A model generated the notes under the pieces. That model was not told the origin of the DNA and searched no databases. It saw only the letters and a program-made list of their open reading frames with translations. A stretch of 64,000 nt of DNA, taken from Hibiscus mutabilis (Eukaryota > Streptophyta > Magnoliopsida > Malvales > Malvaceae). Location of the stretch: the NCBI GenBank assembly GCA_019671005.1, contig CM033726.1, positions 5,153,213 to 5,217,212 on the forward strand, in the 5' to 3' direction. Shown here piece by piece: positions 1 to 13,060 of this stretch. The first letter of the stretch is position 1, and each line of letters starts with the position of its first letter. The position numbers and the translations under genes are program-made.

Positions 1-328
1 TAAAATTCTTCATTAGGGGCTCATATTTTCCCAACTTTATTCACTACACACCAACTTTCGAAAAGCTATCATTTTGGTCATTAAATTTTAAACTTCAATT
101 CCCATTCTAATTTTTCCTTGGATTTCGACCAACTTTGCAAGTACCCTAATTCGCTTGCCCTCTGTCATCTGATGCTTTTAAATCTCAAAAATTCCTTTTC
201 CATAACCCATAATCGAAGAAATCCTAACTTTTGCATTTTTGGCATTTTGGTCACTAAGTTGGCTTTTAAGCCACTAACTTGGTAACAAATGACCTTAATA
301 CTGTTTAACAAAATTTTGGGGTGTCACA
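1..328 (+). mobile_element. LTR fragment (3' end of an LTR retrotransposon)
   Basis: AT-rich non-coding sequence ends in ggggtgtcaca at 318-328, the kind of ...CA terminus seen on plant Ty3/gypsy LTRs. Immediately after it the reading frame of a copia polyprotein begins in mid-protein. The junction is therefore a break between two elements rather than a gene start. The 5' end lies outside the window and no partner LTR is visible, so the family is not assigned. Confidence 0.35.
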
Positions 329-2067
329 ACTTCCACCTCCACAACTCCACTTCAAATTCCATCACCATCTTCCATTGTTCATTCTTTTTCCACAAATCCA
401 TCAACCTCAGTTTGAATTCATAATGCTCATCCAATGACAACTAAAGGCAAAACTGGTATTTTCAAGCCTAAGGCATATCTGCTTGAAAGAGAAAGTTCAT
501 AGCCATCCACTGTGTTTGAAGCACTTCAGCAACCATAATGGAAAGATGTAATGGTTGCTGAATATGATGCTCTTATGAGGAATGGCACGTGGGATTTGCA
601 GCCCTTGCCTCCCTCTAGAAAACCTGTAGGGTCTAAGTGGTTGTTCAAAACCGAGAGAAAGCATGATGGAACAATTGATAGGTTTAAAGCCATGCTTGTA
701 GCCAAAGGCTATTCTCAAATCATAAAAAAGTGATTTTCGAGAGACCTTCAGCCCTGTGGTTAGACCTGCCATTATAAGAACATTTTTAGCAAATGTTGTA
801 CATAAGATATGGTTAATTCGACAAATTGACATAAATAACGCGTTTTTAAATGATAAATTTATTAAGGAAATATATATGAGTCAGCCTCTAAGATTTGAAA
901 AGCGAGGACCGAATGGTGAAGAACTTGTATGTCGATTGAAGAAGGCCTTTTATGGGCTTCGACAAGCACCTAGAGCTTGGTTTACTACTTTGAGAAGATT
1001 CTTGACAGAGAAGTTAGGATTTGAGTCTTCAAAAGCTGACACTTCTTTGTTCATTAGAAATTCAAATGGTTATAAACTTTTGTTGATGGCTTATGTCGAT
1101 GACATAATCATTACGAGAAGCAAAAAGTCTGATGTGACAATGGTGGTCGAACACATTAACTCAGAATTTGTGCTAAAAGATTTAGGGCAACTTAAATTCT
1201 TTCTTGGTATGGAAATTCAACATAAGTCCAGTGATTGAACTCTAAATCAAAAGATATATATTTCTAAATTACTAAAAAAGCAAACATGCATAATTGCAAT
1301 TTAGCTCCTACACCCATTATAGTTTCTCCTAGATTACATATAGATGATGAAGAAAACTTTGTTGATATTCATCTCTATCGTAGCATTGTCGGTGGGTTAC
1401 AATATGTTTGCTTGACACGTCCTGACATAGCCTTTGCTGTCAATAAAGTTAGCATATGAATGGCCCTCATGATAATCATTGAAAGACAGTTTAAAAAGAT
1501 ACTTCGATATCTTAAAGGAACACTTAGTTATGGATTGTATTACAAATCTACTAGTGTTTTTGATTGGTATGTTATTCTGGTGCAGAATGAGCTACTTCAG
1601 TTGAAGACATGTGATCTACAACTGGATACTGTGTATATCTTGAGGGCAATCCCGTAGCTTGGTGTTCAAAGAAACAGAGTGTGGTTTCTAGATCTATATC
1701 TGAAGCTAAGTATAGAAGCTTGGCAAACTCAGTTTCAGAATTGATGTGGCTTGAACATCTTCTCAAAGAAATTGGTGTTGTTCTTTATCAAACACCAATA
1801 GTATGGTGTGACAATACATCCGCGGTGTCGATGGCAGCGAATCCTACTCATCATGCCCGTGTCAAGCATGTTGAAATTGACATACACTTTGTTTACGAAA
1901 GTGTTCTTGCTGAACAAATGCTTGTAAATTTTGTTCCTTCTACTGAGCAAGTGGCAGACATTCTTACAAAGCCTCTTCCTCTAGCTTCATTTGACAGAAT
2001 ACGTACACTACTTGGTGTTGCAGATTGTTCAGAGCTTTTACAAGAAGAAGAAACCGGGAAAATATAA
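329..2067 (+). pseudogene. Ty1/copia pol remnant: reverse transcriptase and RNase H
   Basis: This is the 3' half of a copia polyprotein, which in a live element would copy element RNA into DNA. Frame pieces run from about 331 (linker before RT) through 551-733 (start of the RT domain, GSKWLFKTERK block), 756-1238 (ID.NNAFLN, YGLRQAPRAW, catalytic YVDD at about 1096-1107, FFLGMEI) to 1681-2067 (RNase H: SEAKYR, VWCDN, HHARVKHVEID, VADILTKPLP). Stops interrupt it near 420, 500 and 535. A frameshift lies near 730-756, and more stops lie at about 1236, 1300 and 1458. Gag, protease and integrase are missing upstream of 329. It cannot encode a working enzyme. The last ~150 bases are repeated at 18366-18515. 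Confidence 0.93.
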
Positions 2068-2400
2068 GAGAATATAAGCTATTAGTATTTGTAACTAATA
2101 GTTTGTTAAAACTGTTAAGCCCAATCTATTAGTCTGTTAGACAAACCCAATCAGTTGGAGTTGGACTATAAATAATAGGCCCAGATTCAGTTTGGATAGG
2201 ACTTGTGATTTTGTAATCCATTAATAATTTTTTTTCTCTCAGTTATTATTTTTCCCTTTTTTATTTTGTTTCTTTTCTTTTCTGGCCTATCTTCCTCCGA
2301 TCTTCATCTTCTCTCACATATCAACCAATTCTGGTCATCAAAATCTAATACATAATACTACATGTGGGTTCACCCATGACTCTAACGATGTATTGTCGAG
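2068..2400 (+). mobile_element. Copia 3' LTR region following RNase H
   Basis: Directly downstream of the RNase H stop comes non-coding DNA with a TATA-like ctataaataata at 2165-2176 and a pyrimidine-rich stretch at 2220-2300, as expected for the 3' LTR of the same copia element. A second, diverged copy follows the second RNase H fragment at 18515-18850. Exact LTR borders are not certain because no 5' LTR is present. Confidence 0.55.
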
Positions 2401-2781
2401 TGGGCTTGTCGCTTGATGCATAAGTTAAAAAATAAAAAATAAAACAAATGGCCATTAGATTCGCTTTTGTTTCTTTATTTACAAGAGGTCGCATACTAAT
2501 TGAATACATGATTTGAAGTTCTCCTGAGGAAACTCGAAATATATGAACTGAAATAATATTTATTTCAATTTCAGAAAATATATGTTGATAAAGGGCCCAA
2601 GACTTTGCTACGCTACTTTAAAAATATAGAAAATGTAGATTAATTATATATTTTTTTAATAAGTTTTATCTAAAGGGGAGGAAAGAAAAAATTTTGCTCG
2701 TAATAGTTTATAACCCACGAGGAGAAAAAGATGTCAAACGCATATTATTTATAAATATTTTTTATAATCCAATAACATCAT

Positions 2782-4811
2782 TGTAGAAGCCTATTTTTAT
2801 CCGGGCTACAATCCAAAAAAATAAAAATCCATCACCATTTAATTCAAACCCAGTAGCTAACCCATATCTAACTCAAAAATGACCCAACCTCATAACCAAA
2901 CCCTAATATCTTTAACCTAACCCTAGGGCCGTTCAAGCCACGCCGCCAAGCCGAGCTACACCGCCCAACCAAGCCTTGTCATCGTCTTCACCGCCTAAAC
3001 CGGCCACGTGGTGCTTCGTCATCCCCTCCACCATGAGCCACCTGTTTCATTGTTGTCCTAATCACCCTGTTTTGAATCCTTTAAAAGGGATTCGAAACGG
3101 CAAGCAAGGGGATTAGAGAGGTAAACAGATCGAAAAATAGAGAGAGGATAGATGAAAATATCGAACCAAAAAAAAGGGTTCGAATAGGAAAAAAAAGAGG
3201 AAATCAATGTAAAAGATAGGATTTCGGATGAAATAAAAAAGAGATTCGAATATGTAAGAGCTTTTTCGGTTCAATAAAAAAAGAGCCTTTTTAGTTCCAA
3301 AAAAGTAAAGAAAGAATCGAATATAAAAGGTAAAAAAATATATACCATTTTTTCCGCCTTAGATCTACGCATTTAGGGATCTCTGTGTGAAAATTTGAGG
3401 TCGGATTCAGAAACAGCGCGGCGAAAGTAATCGGGAAGCTGCGACTTTTACACTTCCGACAGCCCGTAACCGGCGGTCCGCGACGAAGACCAAGCGGCGG
3501 CGAGCTCCGACCGAGTGAGAGGGGAGGGGAGTTGAGAGAGTTTCAGACCTTTTTTTATAATACAAAATGAATTTTTGGTCAAAAAATGAGAATTTATATG
3601 TAAACAAAACGACGCCGTTTTGGCCAGGCAACCTGCATAGCCAACCCGACCCGTCCAGTAGATCCGCGTGTTTTGAGAGGGGAAAATTACGCCCAGAGTC
3701 CCTCTACTTCGTATCCTTGATAATTTTGTCCCTTTATTTTGTTTTCCTTTGCATTTTTGCTATTCATTGCTTGCTTTCTTTCGTTTTGGTCATTGTTTTT
3801 GCCATTTATTAATATTGTACATGCGTTATTATATGTATATTATTTTAATATAGTATCTAATAGCATATATAAGTAAAATTTCCTAAAATGTATATCTAAC
3901 GTGTATGTAAAGTGGGATATATATGTAAATTATGTATATATAGTATTACATTTAATCATATTATATATGTAAAGCTAATTAATTTGTTTTTATACGTATA
4001 TACATATATATGTAAAGTAAATATGTATAGAATCATAATATATATATGAAGTAAGGTAATTAATTCCATACGTGTAGATTTTTTTATATGTATGTAAAAT
4101 ATGATGTATATGTAAACTATATCTATATATATTGTTATATTTAATCACAATATATAAATGTAAAGTATGATACAAATGTAAATTACAATAATTTCGTTAT
4201 ACACGTATAGTCATCTATGTTTAAAGTTTTCATGTATATGTTTGTTAATTATTTTCTATATTTACATATACATATTTACATATATTTGGTTTTCATAATT
4301 AAATATTTAAAAATTGAGGTATTATTTTTAGGGATTATCGTGAAAAACGTATCTCGAACGTAAGAGGTGCCGCTTTCCGGTAATCTCTATAAAAAATATC
4401 ATTTTTATTTCTAAACTATAATTTTAAAATAGATTCCTTTATTCGGAATCTTACGAAAATTATGCCCCGGGTAGGGGTGTAAATTTCTTTATTACAAAAA
4501 TACGTTTTTTAAATATTTTAAATAGGATCACAATTTTAAATTAAATTCGAATTCTTAATTTTTATTTTTAAGACAATTTGTAATCGACCAGCCCTTCCTC
4601 ACGCGAAACTGACTCTCGAACTTTTTTTCTAGTTTCGCAGACCAAAGCTCGTTGTTTTAGTAAAAAGACGAAAACATGTTTTATTAAAATAACTGGGTTT
4701 TTAGGTGATCCAATCTCACCTAACTAAAAAGATTGGGCGACTTCATTCTGAACCAAAATATTTTTCGTAAGAACGCGTCAAGCACTCGTCGGTCGCGAGG
4801 CCGTTGTTACA
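2782..4811 (+). repeat. 5' LTR of the Tat-like element
   Basis: It begins tgtagaagcc and ends gttgttaca, just before the primer-binding site. It aligns over nearly its full length with 13418-15532. Compared with the 3' LTR it lacks a block of about 45 bases near 2926 and a ~35-base block near 4588 (the gtaccaattttgggcg motif). The region 3800-4300 is almost pure A/T and nearly identical in both LTRs. Confidence 0.85.
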
Positions 4812-4814
4812 GCT

Positions 4815-4832
4815 TGGCGACTTCGCTGGGGA
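4815..4832 (+). other. Primer-binding site
   Basis: tggcgacttcgctgggga lies three bases after the 5' LTR. Its reverse complement ends in cgaagtcgcca, i.e. a tRNA 3' end with CCA. Tat/Ogre elements are known to use tRNA-Arg of this kind; which tRNA applies here is inference. The same motif follows the LTR at 35451. Confidence 0.7.
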
Positions 4833-5669
4833 CCATTTTTTTTAAGAGTCAAGCCACCGTCGATTATTTTTTGTCTTAATGAGTGGAAACTATAAATTCG
4901 GTTCAATTTATTTTGTGAACTATTTTTCTATTAATTTTTTTTACAAGAAAAGTTTTTTTTAAAAAAAACTTCCTTGATTTTTTGCATATCATGAGCTCTG
5001 TACCCGAACTTCGTCCCTCTTAAGTGGGAGTGAGAAGCTACGCCTTCGTGAGGTATCGCCTCCGTGCAAGATAGTGGATCGCTTTCGTGATACATCTGTA
5101 CCTTCTGTTTTCGTGAAATATTCATCTCCGTGTAGACTTAGGGAAATGTATCCTCCCGAATTGATGTCCTAGCGACAGCTCAGGTACCGTTACTTTAGAA
5201 CATAAACATCATATAATGAGCCATAGAAGCCCACCTTGTCTAGGGCCATACCGAAACTCTGCCCATTTAGAGAGTCACCCTGTAAGTGCATAGTAGGAAG
5301 TATTGGGGGTTTTATTTTCTTAGGCCTTTTAATTTCAGTATTTATTTATCTGTAGATACCATGTCTATATTTTATTTACACAAAACAAGCATGCGGGTAG
5401 ATAGCATGATGGGGTAGGATGTAATTTTTTTCTTCTAAAAGTAGGTCGGGTAGAAAAGCATGTTCTAGAGTTTCTTATTTCGACTTGCATTTATTATTTT
5501 TACTTATACTGAGACTAATGTGATTTGTTTTGTTTTTTATTTTCTTTGCCCTTGCATTGTATTCTTTATTTTATTATTAAAATGGGGTGTTGAGGCAAGT
5601 TTAACCATTATAAAGGATCTGCTATAGAGAACTGATTTCTTGATAAGGTGGAAGGAATCTTAGGCGTCC

Positions 5670-8600
5670 GAAGATGGTCAAAGGAGACTCAGCACCAAAA
5701 AGGGGACAACCTGCTGGAAGGCGAAAAGTCAGGGTATTAGATTAACTCGGAACCAACTGCGAGAATTAAAAGAAATCTGGTACCAGTGGGATAAACAAAA
5801 CAAGCAGTTGTTCTACTTCAACTACGATGATATACCTTATCTTCTAGACGTCGGTATCGATAAAGTTTTATCTCGAGCCCTTGTCTAGTTTTGAAATCCC
5901 GCCTACGATTGTTTTACCCTAGGAGATGTTGATTTGGTACCAACGATTGAAGAATACACTGTTTTGATATGTTGCCCAAAAATCCAGGTTGATAAAGCCT
6001 ACTTCAAGTCGTCTAATTCTCTGGCGTTTCAGAAAAAGCTCCCCAAAACGACCGGTATGGACGAACAATGGGCCAAAGTTAGGATTAAAGAAAAAGGCAG
6101 AACCAAGTGCATCTCCTGAGAATTCATATGAGACTTGATTCAAATTCAACCCAAGCAAGAAAAAACAGGTCGAAATGTTTGCCCTGGCCATCTTTGGTTA
6201 TCTTTCCCGAATAGTTGGAGTATATTGATGATGTTGTCATGGAACTGTTCGATCAACTCAACAAAGGGATTACCCATGTTCCAGCAATTCTAGCCGAGAC
6301 TTTCAGGTCTCTCAATACTTATAGAAGAAGCGGCGAGGGAAGATTCATCGATTGTGCTCAGCTTTTGTTGGCCTGATTTCATAGCCACTTTTGGAAGTCG
6401 GAGAAAGTCTCTTATCGAGCATGCTTTGAAAATTACTCATCGTTAAAAGATCCGACGTTCACACCAAGATAGAAAAATATCTCTCATGACAAATGGATGG
6501 CTATTTTCTGAAACTTCTAGGAGAAAAACATCGTCTAAAAAGTACGTTGGTTCTTCTACGAGAATATTATATACAAATGCGGAGACTATGACTGGGTCTT
6601 TCTACTTGGAATCTGGGGTGGAACTGGATATACTTCGTTGCCAGCATTCAGGCAATACAGGTCGAGGCAATCCATCCATCAACAAAAGGGCTGGCCACCT
6701 GGAAATTTTCATACAAGGGTAAAGACTATAAGAAAAATGTTTCCATGATCACTAAGGCATGGAAGCATATTTATAAGATGAAGCCGTTCGATGAAAAACC
6801 TAAAGTTACTCCCGAGTATCGATAGTGGAGAAACAGAAGGATCGACAATGACGTCCCTTTACCAAATCTAAAAGATAACATACCGGTAGGGGAGCATTTG
6901 CAGGTCGACCCCTCAGAAATGGAAATCACAAAGCATGACATTGAAAAGAAATACTTCGTGATGGAAAGTCTACTATCAAGGCTAGAGGATGAAAGGAACC
7001 AGTTGAAATTTGATATGCAGTCCCTAGAATAGGTAATTGAGGAAGGTAAAAAGCAAACTCAAAGAAGACTTGAGCGGCTTACAGAATGATTACAAAGAAA
7101 GCTCAACGCATCAGCCATGTATGCCGATTTTGGAAAAACATCTATAAAATAGAAACTTAAAATCTGAGAAGAGAATGAGAGAGCTGATCACTGGGAAAGA
7201 CGATTCAAAGATGCGCAGACATCGTAAACCGCTATAGAGAAAGAATTATTCGGTAGCAGAACTGAAAATATAAATCTGAGATGCTAAATTGTTGAACTAG
7301 AAGAATCTCTATAGAGGTATTGTAATCGAAACTCTATAGAAGCAAGTAAGAAGAATAAAGAGACTCTATAAAAACAAGTCAAGGAATTAGAAGTAGCGTT
7401 GTAGACTTGCTAGGGGGCAAATTGATAACATTGAAGAAGTTCAAAAGTGGAATGATCATCGTTGGAATGCACAACCGCAACAATCTTAGGATCAAGTCCA
7501 GGGTAGAGACCTTGTTATGACGGAAGCTCTCGTCCAAGTACGAGAAGTAGCATAACACTTGTAGACCCTAGCTATTCAGGCTGATGTTTTAAGCTTGTAA
7601 ACTGCGTCAGAATCTAATCGAGGCAAGAAATTGTCATGACTCTTCAGAAAGATCAAGACTCTGGTGTTAAGGCCAAACAATATATGGCCCACCTTATGTA
7701 AAGAAACTTGTTCTAATGCAAGTTTTCTTTTAAAAGTTGTACTAAAATCAACACATTTTGTGTCTTGCATGTATATCATATTTTCTCATTTGCATTCGCA
7801 TTATGCTGCATCATGTCATAGCATTTTTACTACGATTATCATCACAGTAATTCTAGGACATACAAAACCACAGATCCAACACCCTTACTTCACCTAAAGA
7901 AAAGCTAGAAGCTTGGAAGAGAGTTTAGAAATGGTTGAAAAAACTTGTGAAGATATAAAGAATGTCATGGAGCAAAACTCAGAAAAGACGAAGATCCTGA
8001 AAGGAGAAAATGATTAGTTATACACCCTTATGCTCTATAAAAATCAGAAAATCTTTGTGGCAAGACGCCTCTGCAAGCGCCAGCTTCAGTTAGAAAGCAA
8101 CAAGGTCTCCAGCTGAATCTCCATCGCACAGAAGAACTAAAGAGCATTATGTCTCAGATCCAAATGAAGTAGGTAAGCTGAAAGTCAAACTACTCAATCA
8201 GCTAGAAGATTGGTGCTAGTGACTTGAGGAAAAATTTAAAGCCGTAGAAAGGGCAAATGCAGTCCGTGAAATAGATGTGGTCCCTAATCTAGTGTTACCT
8301 CGAAAGTTCAAAATGCTAGACTTTGAGAAGTTCGATGGAACAAGCTCTTCGACCGCCTATCTTACCTCGTTCTATCAAAAAATGATGAGGCATATTGATA
8401 ATGATCAAATTTTAATTTATTACTTTCAAGATAATTTAAAATGGTCTGCTGTCAAGTGATACGGTCAACTTAGTCGAGACAATATACAATCCTGGAGATA
8501 TTTGGGTAAAGCCTTCACAGAACAGTTCAAACATATAATGGATGCCGGACAAGATCATTTAACATTACGAAGAGACCCAACGAGAGCTTCAAGCAGTATG

Positions 8601-9170
8601 TACAAAGATGGAGGGATGATGCAGCGTGGCTACAACCACCACCACATGAAAGGGAAATAATACCTACTTTTGTTGAAACCCTAGAAGATCCGTTCCTGAA
8701 ACATATACTGGGAAATGTAACGAAGAACTTCGAAGACCTTGTGATATCTGGTGAGCTCATCAGACAATGGAAGAATTATAGATTACAGCAATGCAATCAT
8801 CAAAGGAGGAAGTGGATCAGAGGTTTATATGGTGGGGTCTTATCCATCCAATCAACCTCGATCCTCGTGCCAATCAAACTGTGTGTACTTACGTCAACCT
8901 AAGATGTTTCAAAAAAAATGTCTATCCAATCCCGGTAACGTATACAGAGTTACTTTTGATGCATGTTGAGAAAAACTCGTCAGCCCCAGCTCGGTCTAAA
9001 CCAAAGCAGCCTTCTAATCCATAAGCTTATAATACTAAGGTTGTATGTTATTATCATACAGGAAGCTCGGGCCACGCTACCGAGAATTGTGGAGCTTTGA
9101 GAAACAAGGTGCAAAATCTGACTGGAAATGGCACTTTGAAATTCAACAGTAAAATATCTGAGACGAAATG
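5670..9170 (+). pseudogene. Decayed gag of the Tat-like element
   Basis: Three recognisable stretches of a plant Tat-type gag remain. The N-terminal part (5740-6720) reads as LTRNQLRELKEIW, then VDLVPTIEEYTVLICCPKIQVDKAY (cut here by a stop after about 6116), then ILAETFRSLNTYRRSGEGRFI. A middle region of charged coiled-coil character (6900-7600) follows. The classical retrotransposon-gag part (8270-9160) has KFKMLDFEKFDGTSS, HIDNDQILIYYFQDNL, YPIPVTYTELL and a knuckle-like CYYHTGSSGHATENC. Dozens of stops and several frameshifts break it. Many stops are TGA/TAG where relatives have Trp, Gln or Arg, the pattern expected from deamination of methylated cytosines. No pol frame follows the knuckle. 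The protein would have formed the nucleoprotein particle. Confidence 0.75.
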
Positions 9171-10860
9171 ACGAGGGGATAATGTTGGATTTGCTTGGAA
9201 TTTAGATAACCTTTTAGGACACCATCATTTTTTGAATTTCACCAGCATGAAGTATTGATTCACGACTAGTTCCCAATCTGAAAAAGAATTATCATCGGGA
9301 GAAAATCTAACACCCTAGATATCAATGCAACATCCAAAGTTGCGAATAAATCCTGCGAATTCAGAGGTTAAGCCACGAAAACCATTTTTGAATCAGTACC
9401 TTTGCATCTAGGATACGCACATTGCATTACTGACCCTTCGGGATGTCCCATATCAGTAAATATCGAATAAAGTAAAGTCAGACGAGCTAGCCCTTCTTGA
9501 ACATATACGAGAGCCCGATTTAGAGGTATTTTCTAGAATAACCTCTGCATTCATATAAACGCCATGCTTCCACAAAACCTCAATCGGAGGGCATTTTTTG
9601 ACGAGTTCAAAAAGTGAGCCTTCGATGCCAAGTCAGACTTTTGCACCCTAGACGACTACATTGACTATCGTCTATAGCACTTTTCCAGAGCCGAAATCAA
9701 TGAGCTGCCATGAACCAACAAAAATTTCATAGACCCGACTAGGGAGAACACAACAAGTTCATGAGAACAATAAAAGTCCTGCAAGGAAAGGCAAAAATAT
9801 ATCTCAAGCTTTGAACTCACTTCAGACCAGACAAAGTTTAATGAAAATATTTTTGAGGCAAACACTCTGAAATATCACTCCACACGAAGATCAAAGCCAA
9901 GAAAGATCACCGAAAACTCAGTCTGACCAACATAGAGTCAGAAGCATCCCTTCGAGGGGCAAGAAAAATCATTCACACATTCATTTAACATCAAGTGCAT
10001 GCATACATCTAAAGTTTACCATTCATTTAGACTAAACACATACATTTAGGCATAAAGATACATTTATACTAAAATTTTGCTCATGTATATAAATAGGTCC
10101 AGGAAAGGAGACTAAAAGGCCTCAACTATGGAGGCAACAACATGACGACTGACCCTTAGTCCTGAAAGAGGCCGAATATGCAAAAGGCTCAAACATCTTG
10201 ATAATAACAAAAAATTTCTTGAACATATCACTAACTAAAATTTCCTTTTGTTTTCAGGTTGTGACTCCCCACCATCAACCTTTTTTGGGTCTTTCTTTCA
10301 TCAATGATGATAAGTCAGTTTAATTCAGATTCTGCATCTCCAACAATGGTGTCGCAAGTCAATTTCCCTTAAGAAGAAGATACGAGATGGCATTAAGGTC
10401 ATTCAACTTAAAAGTTCAAATTCAAAAAAGAATGAGGACAATGAAATTTGAGGGGCAAACGATTGCTGGAGCAAACTTTAAACTAGAGTTGAATCCGAAG
10501 AGAAGCTGAGCCATAAAGATTTTTGCAACTACTCTATTACAAAAACATATGCGTTGCTGCATTATCAAACATGTTCAGCTGACGTCCTCAAACAGAAGGA
10601 GCAGATCATTGTTATCAAAAAATTCCAGTATCCTTGACATGAAGAAGTGGGGCAAGTATAGTCTGGCATCTTCAACCAAGAAGGAAAAGACATTCTCGAC
10701 AGAAAGGAGTGGATCAACCAACCAAACATTCAAATCAAACCTTACAGTCTCATTATGAAATAGTTAATTTATAACTCATTTTGACCAAATACTGTTTAAA
10801 CTTTTGCAGGTCCTATCTCACCTATAATATGGTGTAGCAGATCAACAAATCTCTTACAGA
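9171..10860 (+). other. Non-coding interior of the Tat-like element where pol would be
   Basis: After the gag knuckle no frame matches protease, RT, RNase H or integrase motifs (no aspartic-protease triad, no YVDD/YIDD-like block, no HHCC zinc motif). Short open frames exist on both strands but are not recognisable. This supports loss or replacement of pol rather than simple decay, since gag of the same age is still readable. Confidence 0.55.
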
Positions 10861-10894
10861 TTCTGTCTCTTCAACGAATGGTGAACCAGACCAA

Positions 10895-11070
10895 GCGCGA
10901 CAACAAGTTTATGTTTCTAAAGTGACAGCAGAATAGACACCTTAACAAGTTCATCTCCCTGAAGTGGCAGCAGAATAGACCTCTCAACCATCTTATCTCC
11001 CTGAAGTGGCAGCAGAATGAGTACACCGATAAGTTTACCTCCTTGAAGTTGGTAGCAGATTCTATATTTT
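10895..11070 (+). repeat. Short tandem repeat, ~52-bp unit
   Basis: About three units sharing ctgaagtggcagcagaat occur at about 10915, 10960 and 11005, with a fourth weak unit near 11045. They lie just upstream of the 49-bp array and are unrelated to it in sequence. Confidence 0.7.
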
Positions 11071-11219
11071 TTTCAGATCTCGCTTCGCCGTTGTTGGTGC
11101 AGCGGGTCAGATTTTTGTCCACGTCTAGTTTCTCCAATGATGGTGCGACTAGACCGAACATTTTTCTTAGATTTTCTCTTCAGACATATGAGTAAAAAAA
11201 ATATTCCAAAAATAAAAAG

Positions 11220-12290
11220 ATCCTGCCTCCTCGTCGGCGTTGTAGCTAGATCAGCTTTGTAAACTTCAGACCTTATCTCCTCGGCGGTATGATAGCTTGG
11301 TCAAATTAAACTTCAGATTATGCCTCATCGTCAGTGTTGTAGATGGGTCAACTTTGCAAACTTCATACCTTGTCTCATCGACGGTATAATAGCTTGATCA
11401 AAATTAAACTCTCAGATCATGCCTCTTCGTTAGGGTTGTAGCTTGATCAAAATTGAACTCTCAGATCATGCCTCTTCGTCAGGGTTGTAGCTTGATCGAA
11501 ATCAAACTCTCAGATCATGCCTCTTCGTCAGGGTTATAGCTTGATCAGAATCAAACTCTTAGATTATGCCTCTTCGTCAGGGTCGTAGCTTGATCAAAAT
11601 TGAACTCTCAAATCATGCCTCTTCGTCAGAGTTGTAGCTTGATCAGAATCGAACTCTTAGATCATGCCTCTTCGTCAGGGTTGTAGCTTGATCAAAATCG
11701 AACTCTTAGATCATGCCTCTTTATTAGAGTTGTACCTTGATCAGAATTAAACTCTCAGATCATGCCTCTTCGTTAGGGTTGTAGCTTGATCGAAATTGAA
11801 CTCTTAGATCATACCTTTTCGTCAAGGTTGTAGCTTGATCGAAATCGAACTCTTAAATCATGCATCTTCGTCAAGGTTGTAGCTTGATCAGAATCAAACT
11901 CTCAGATCATGCCTCTTCGTCAAGGTTGTAGCTTGATCAAAATCGAACTCTTAGATCATGCTTCTTCGTCAGGGTTTTAGCTTGATCGAAATCAAACTCG
12001 CAGATCATGCCTCTTCGTCAGGGTTGTAGCTTGATCGAAATCAAACTCTCAGATCATACCTCTTCGTCAGGGTTGTAGCTTGATCAAAATCGAACTCTTA
12101 GATCACGCCTCTTTGTCAAGGTTGTAGCTTGATCAGAATCAAACTCTCAGATCACTCCTCTTTATCAGGGTTGTAACTTGATCAGAATCAAACTCTCAAA
12201 TCATGCCTCTTCTTCAGGGTTATAGCTTGATCAAAACCAAATATTCTCCAAACCTTGCCTTTTCGTCAGTGCAGTAGCTGGGCCAAATTT
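11220..12290 (+). repeat. 49-bp tandem array in the 3' region of the Tat-like element
   Basis: Roughly 21 head-to-tail units have the core atcatgcctcttcgtcaggg followed by ttgtagcttgatcgaaatc and aaactctcag. The central units differ at only a few positions; units at both edges are more diverged. Tandem arrays in this position, just upstream of the PPT, are a known feature of Tat/Ogre retrotransposons and can seed satellite DNA (established). The period and count come from reading the sequence. Confidence 0.93.
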
Positions 12291-13060
12291 TCTTCTCCAG
12301 ATCACCCCATTTTGTCAGAGTTGTAGCATAACAAAACCATTTTGACAAGCCCAGCAGAAATGTTGTCACAACGTGCTTAAACAATGTAAAGTTTAAGATA
12401 ATGGATAATTCAAATATCTATCAAAAATCTATTTTCACGAATGGTCGAAGGAAAATAAATCCTTTGAAAAATCCAATGTCATATTGGTATAAACTGATTG
12501 TACCCAGGGGAATGGTACAACTAGCCCGGAGAAAATGGCTACCGATAAAGGCAACTCAAATCTGTTGATCCCTGTGCATTTGGGAAAAATACAAAAGAGA
12601 TTTATGAGCTAAGCTTTGGATCAAAACTTGCTGACTTCCGGTTCTGCGTCTTCATCACATGGTAGCTGGGCCAAACCTTCTTCATTCAATCATGCCATTT
12701 CGTCAGTGTCGTAGATAGATCAAAGTTATTTTGACAAGTCCAACAAAAATGTTGGCATAACGTACTTAAACACAGTAAAGTTTAAGATAATGGATAATTC
12801 AAATATCCATCGAAAATCCATTTTCACGAATGTTCGAAGGAAAATAAATCCTTTGAAAAATCCAATGTCATATTGGTAAAAACTTATTGTACCCAGGGGA
12901 ATGTTACAACTAGGCCGGAGCAAATGGCTACCGGTAAAGGCTATTCAAATTCGTTCATCCATGTGCATTTGGGAAAAATGCAAAAGAGATCTATGAAGCT
13001 TTAGATCAAAGCTTGCTGACTTCTGGTCCCGTCTTCTCGACGATATTGTAGCTAGGCCAG
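12275..13060 (+). repeat. Two tandem ~389-bp repeats
   Basis: The block containing tttgacaagcccagcagaaa (12341), aaaataaatcctttgaaaaa (12451), gtacccaggggaatg (12501) and gtgcatttgggaaaaat (12575) recurs about 389 bases later at 12730, 12840, 12890 and 12963. A third, partial start follows at about 13050. Each unit appears to begin with a single copy of the 49-bp-like motif (cgtcag...gtagctgggcc), so the larger unit probably grew from the smaller array. Confidence 0.85.

Noticed and set aside
3990..4175. Open frame in AT-rich DNA, repeated at 14695-14895
   Set aside because: It is a low-complexity frame in the LTRs, identical because LTRs are copies of each other; Tyr/Ile-rich with no domain.
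11220..12290. Regular repeats resembling a CRISPR array
   Set aside because: The units are contiguous with no unique spacers, lie in a plant retrotransposon and drift gradually: a tandem array.
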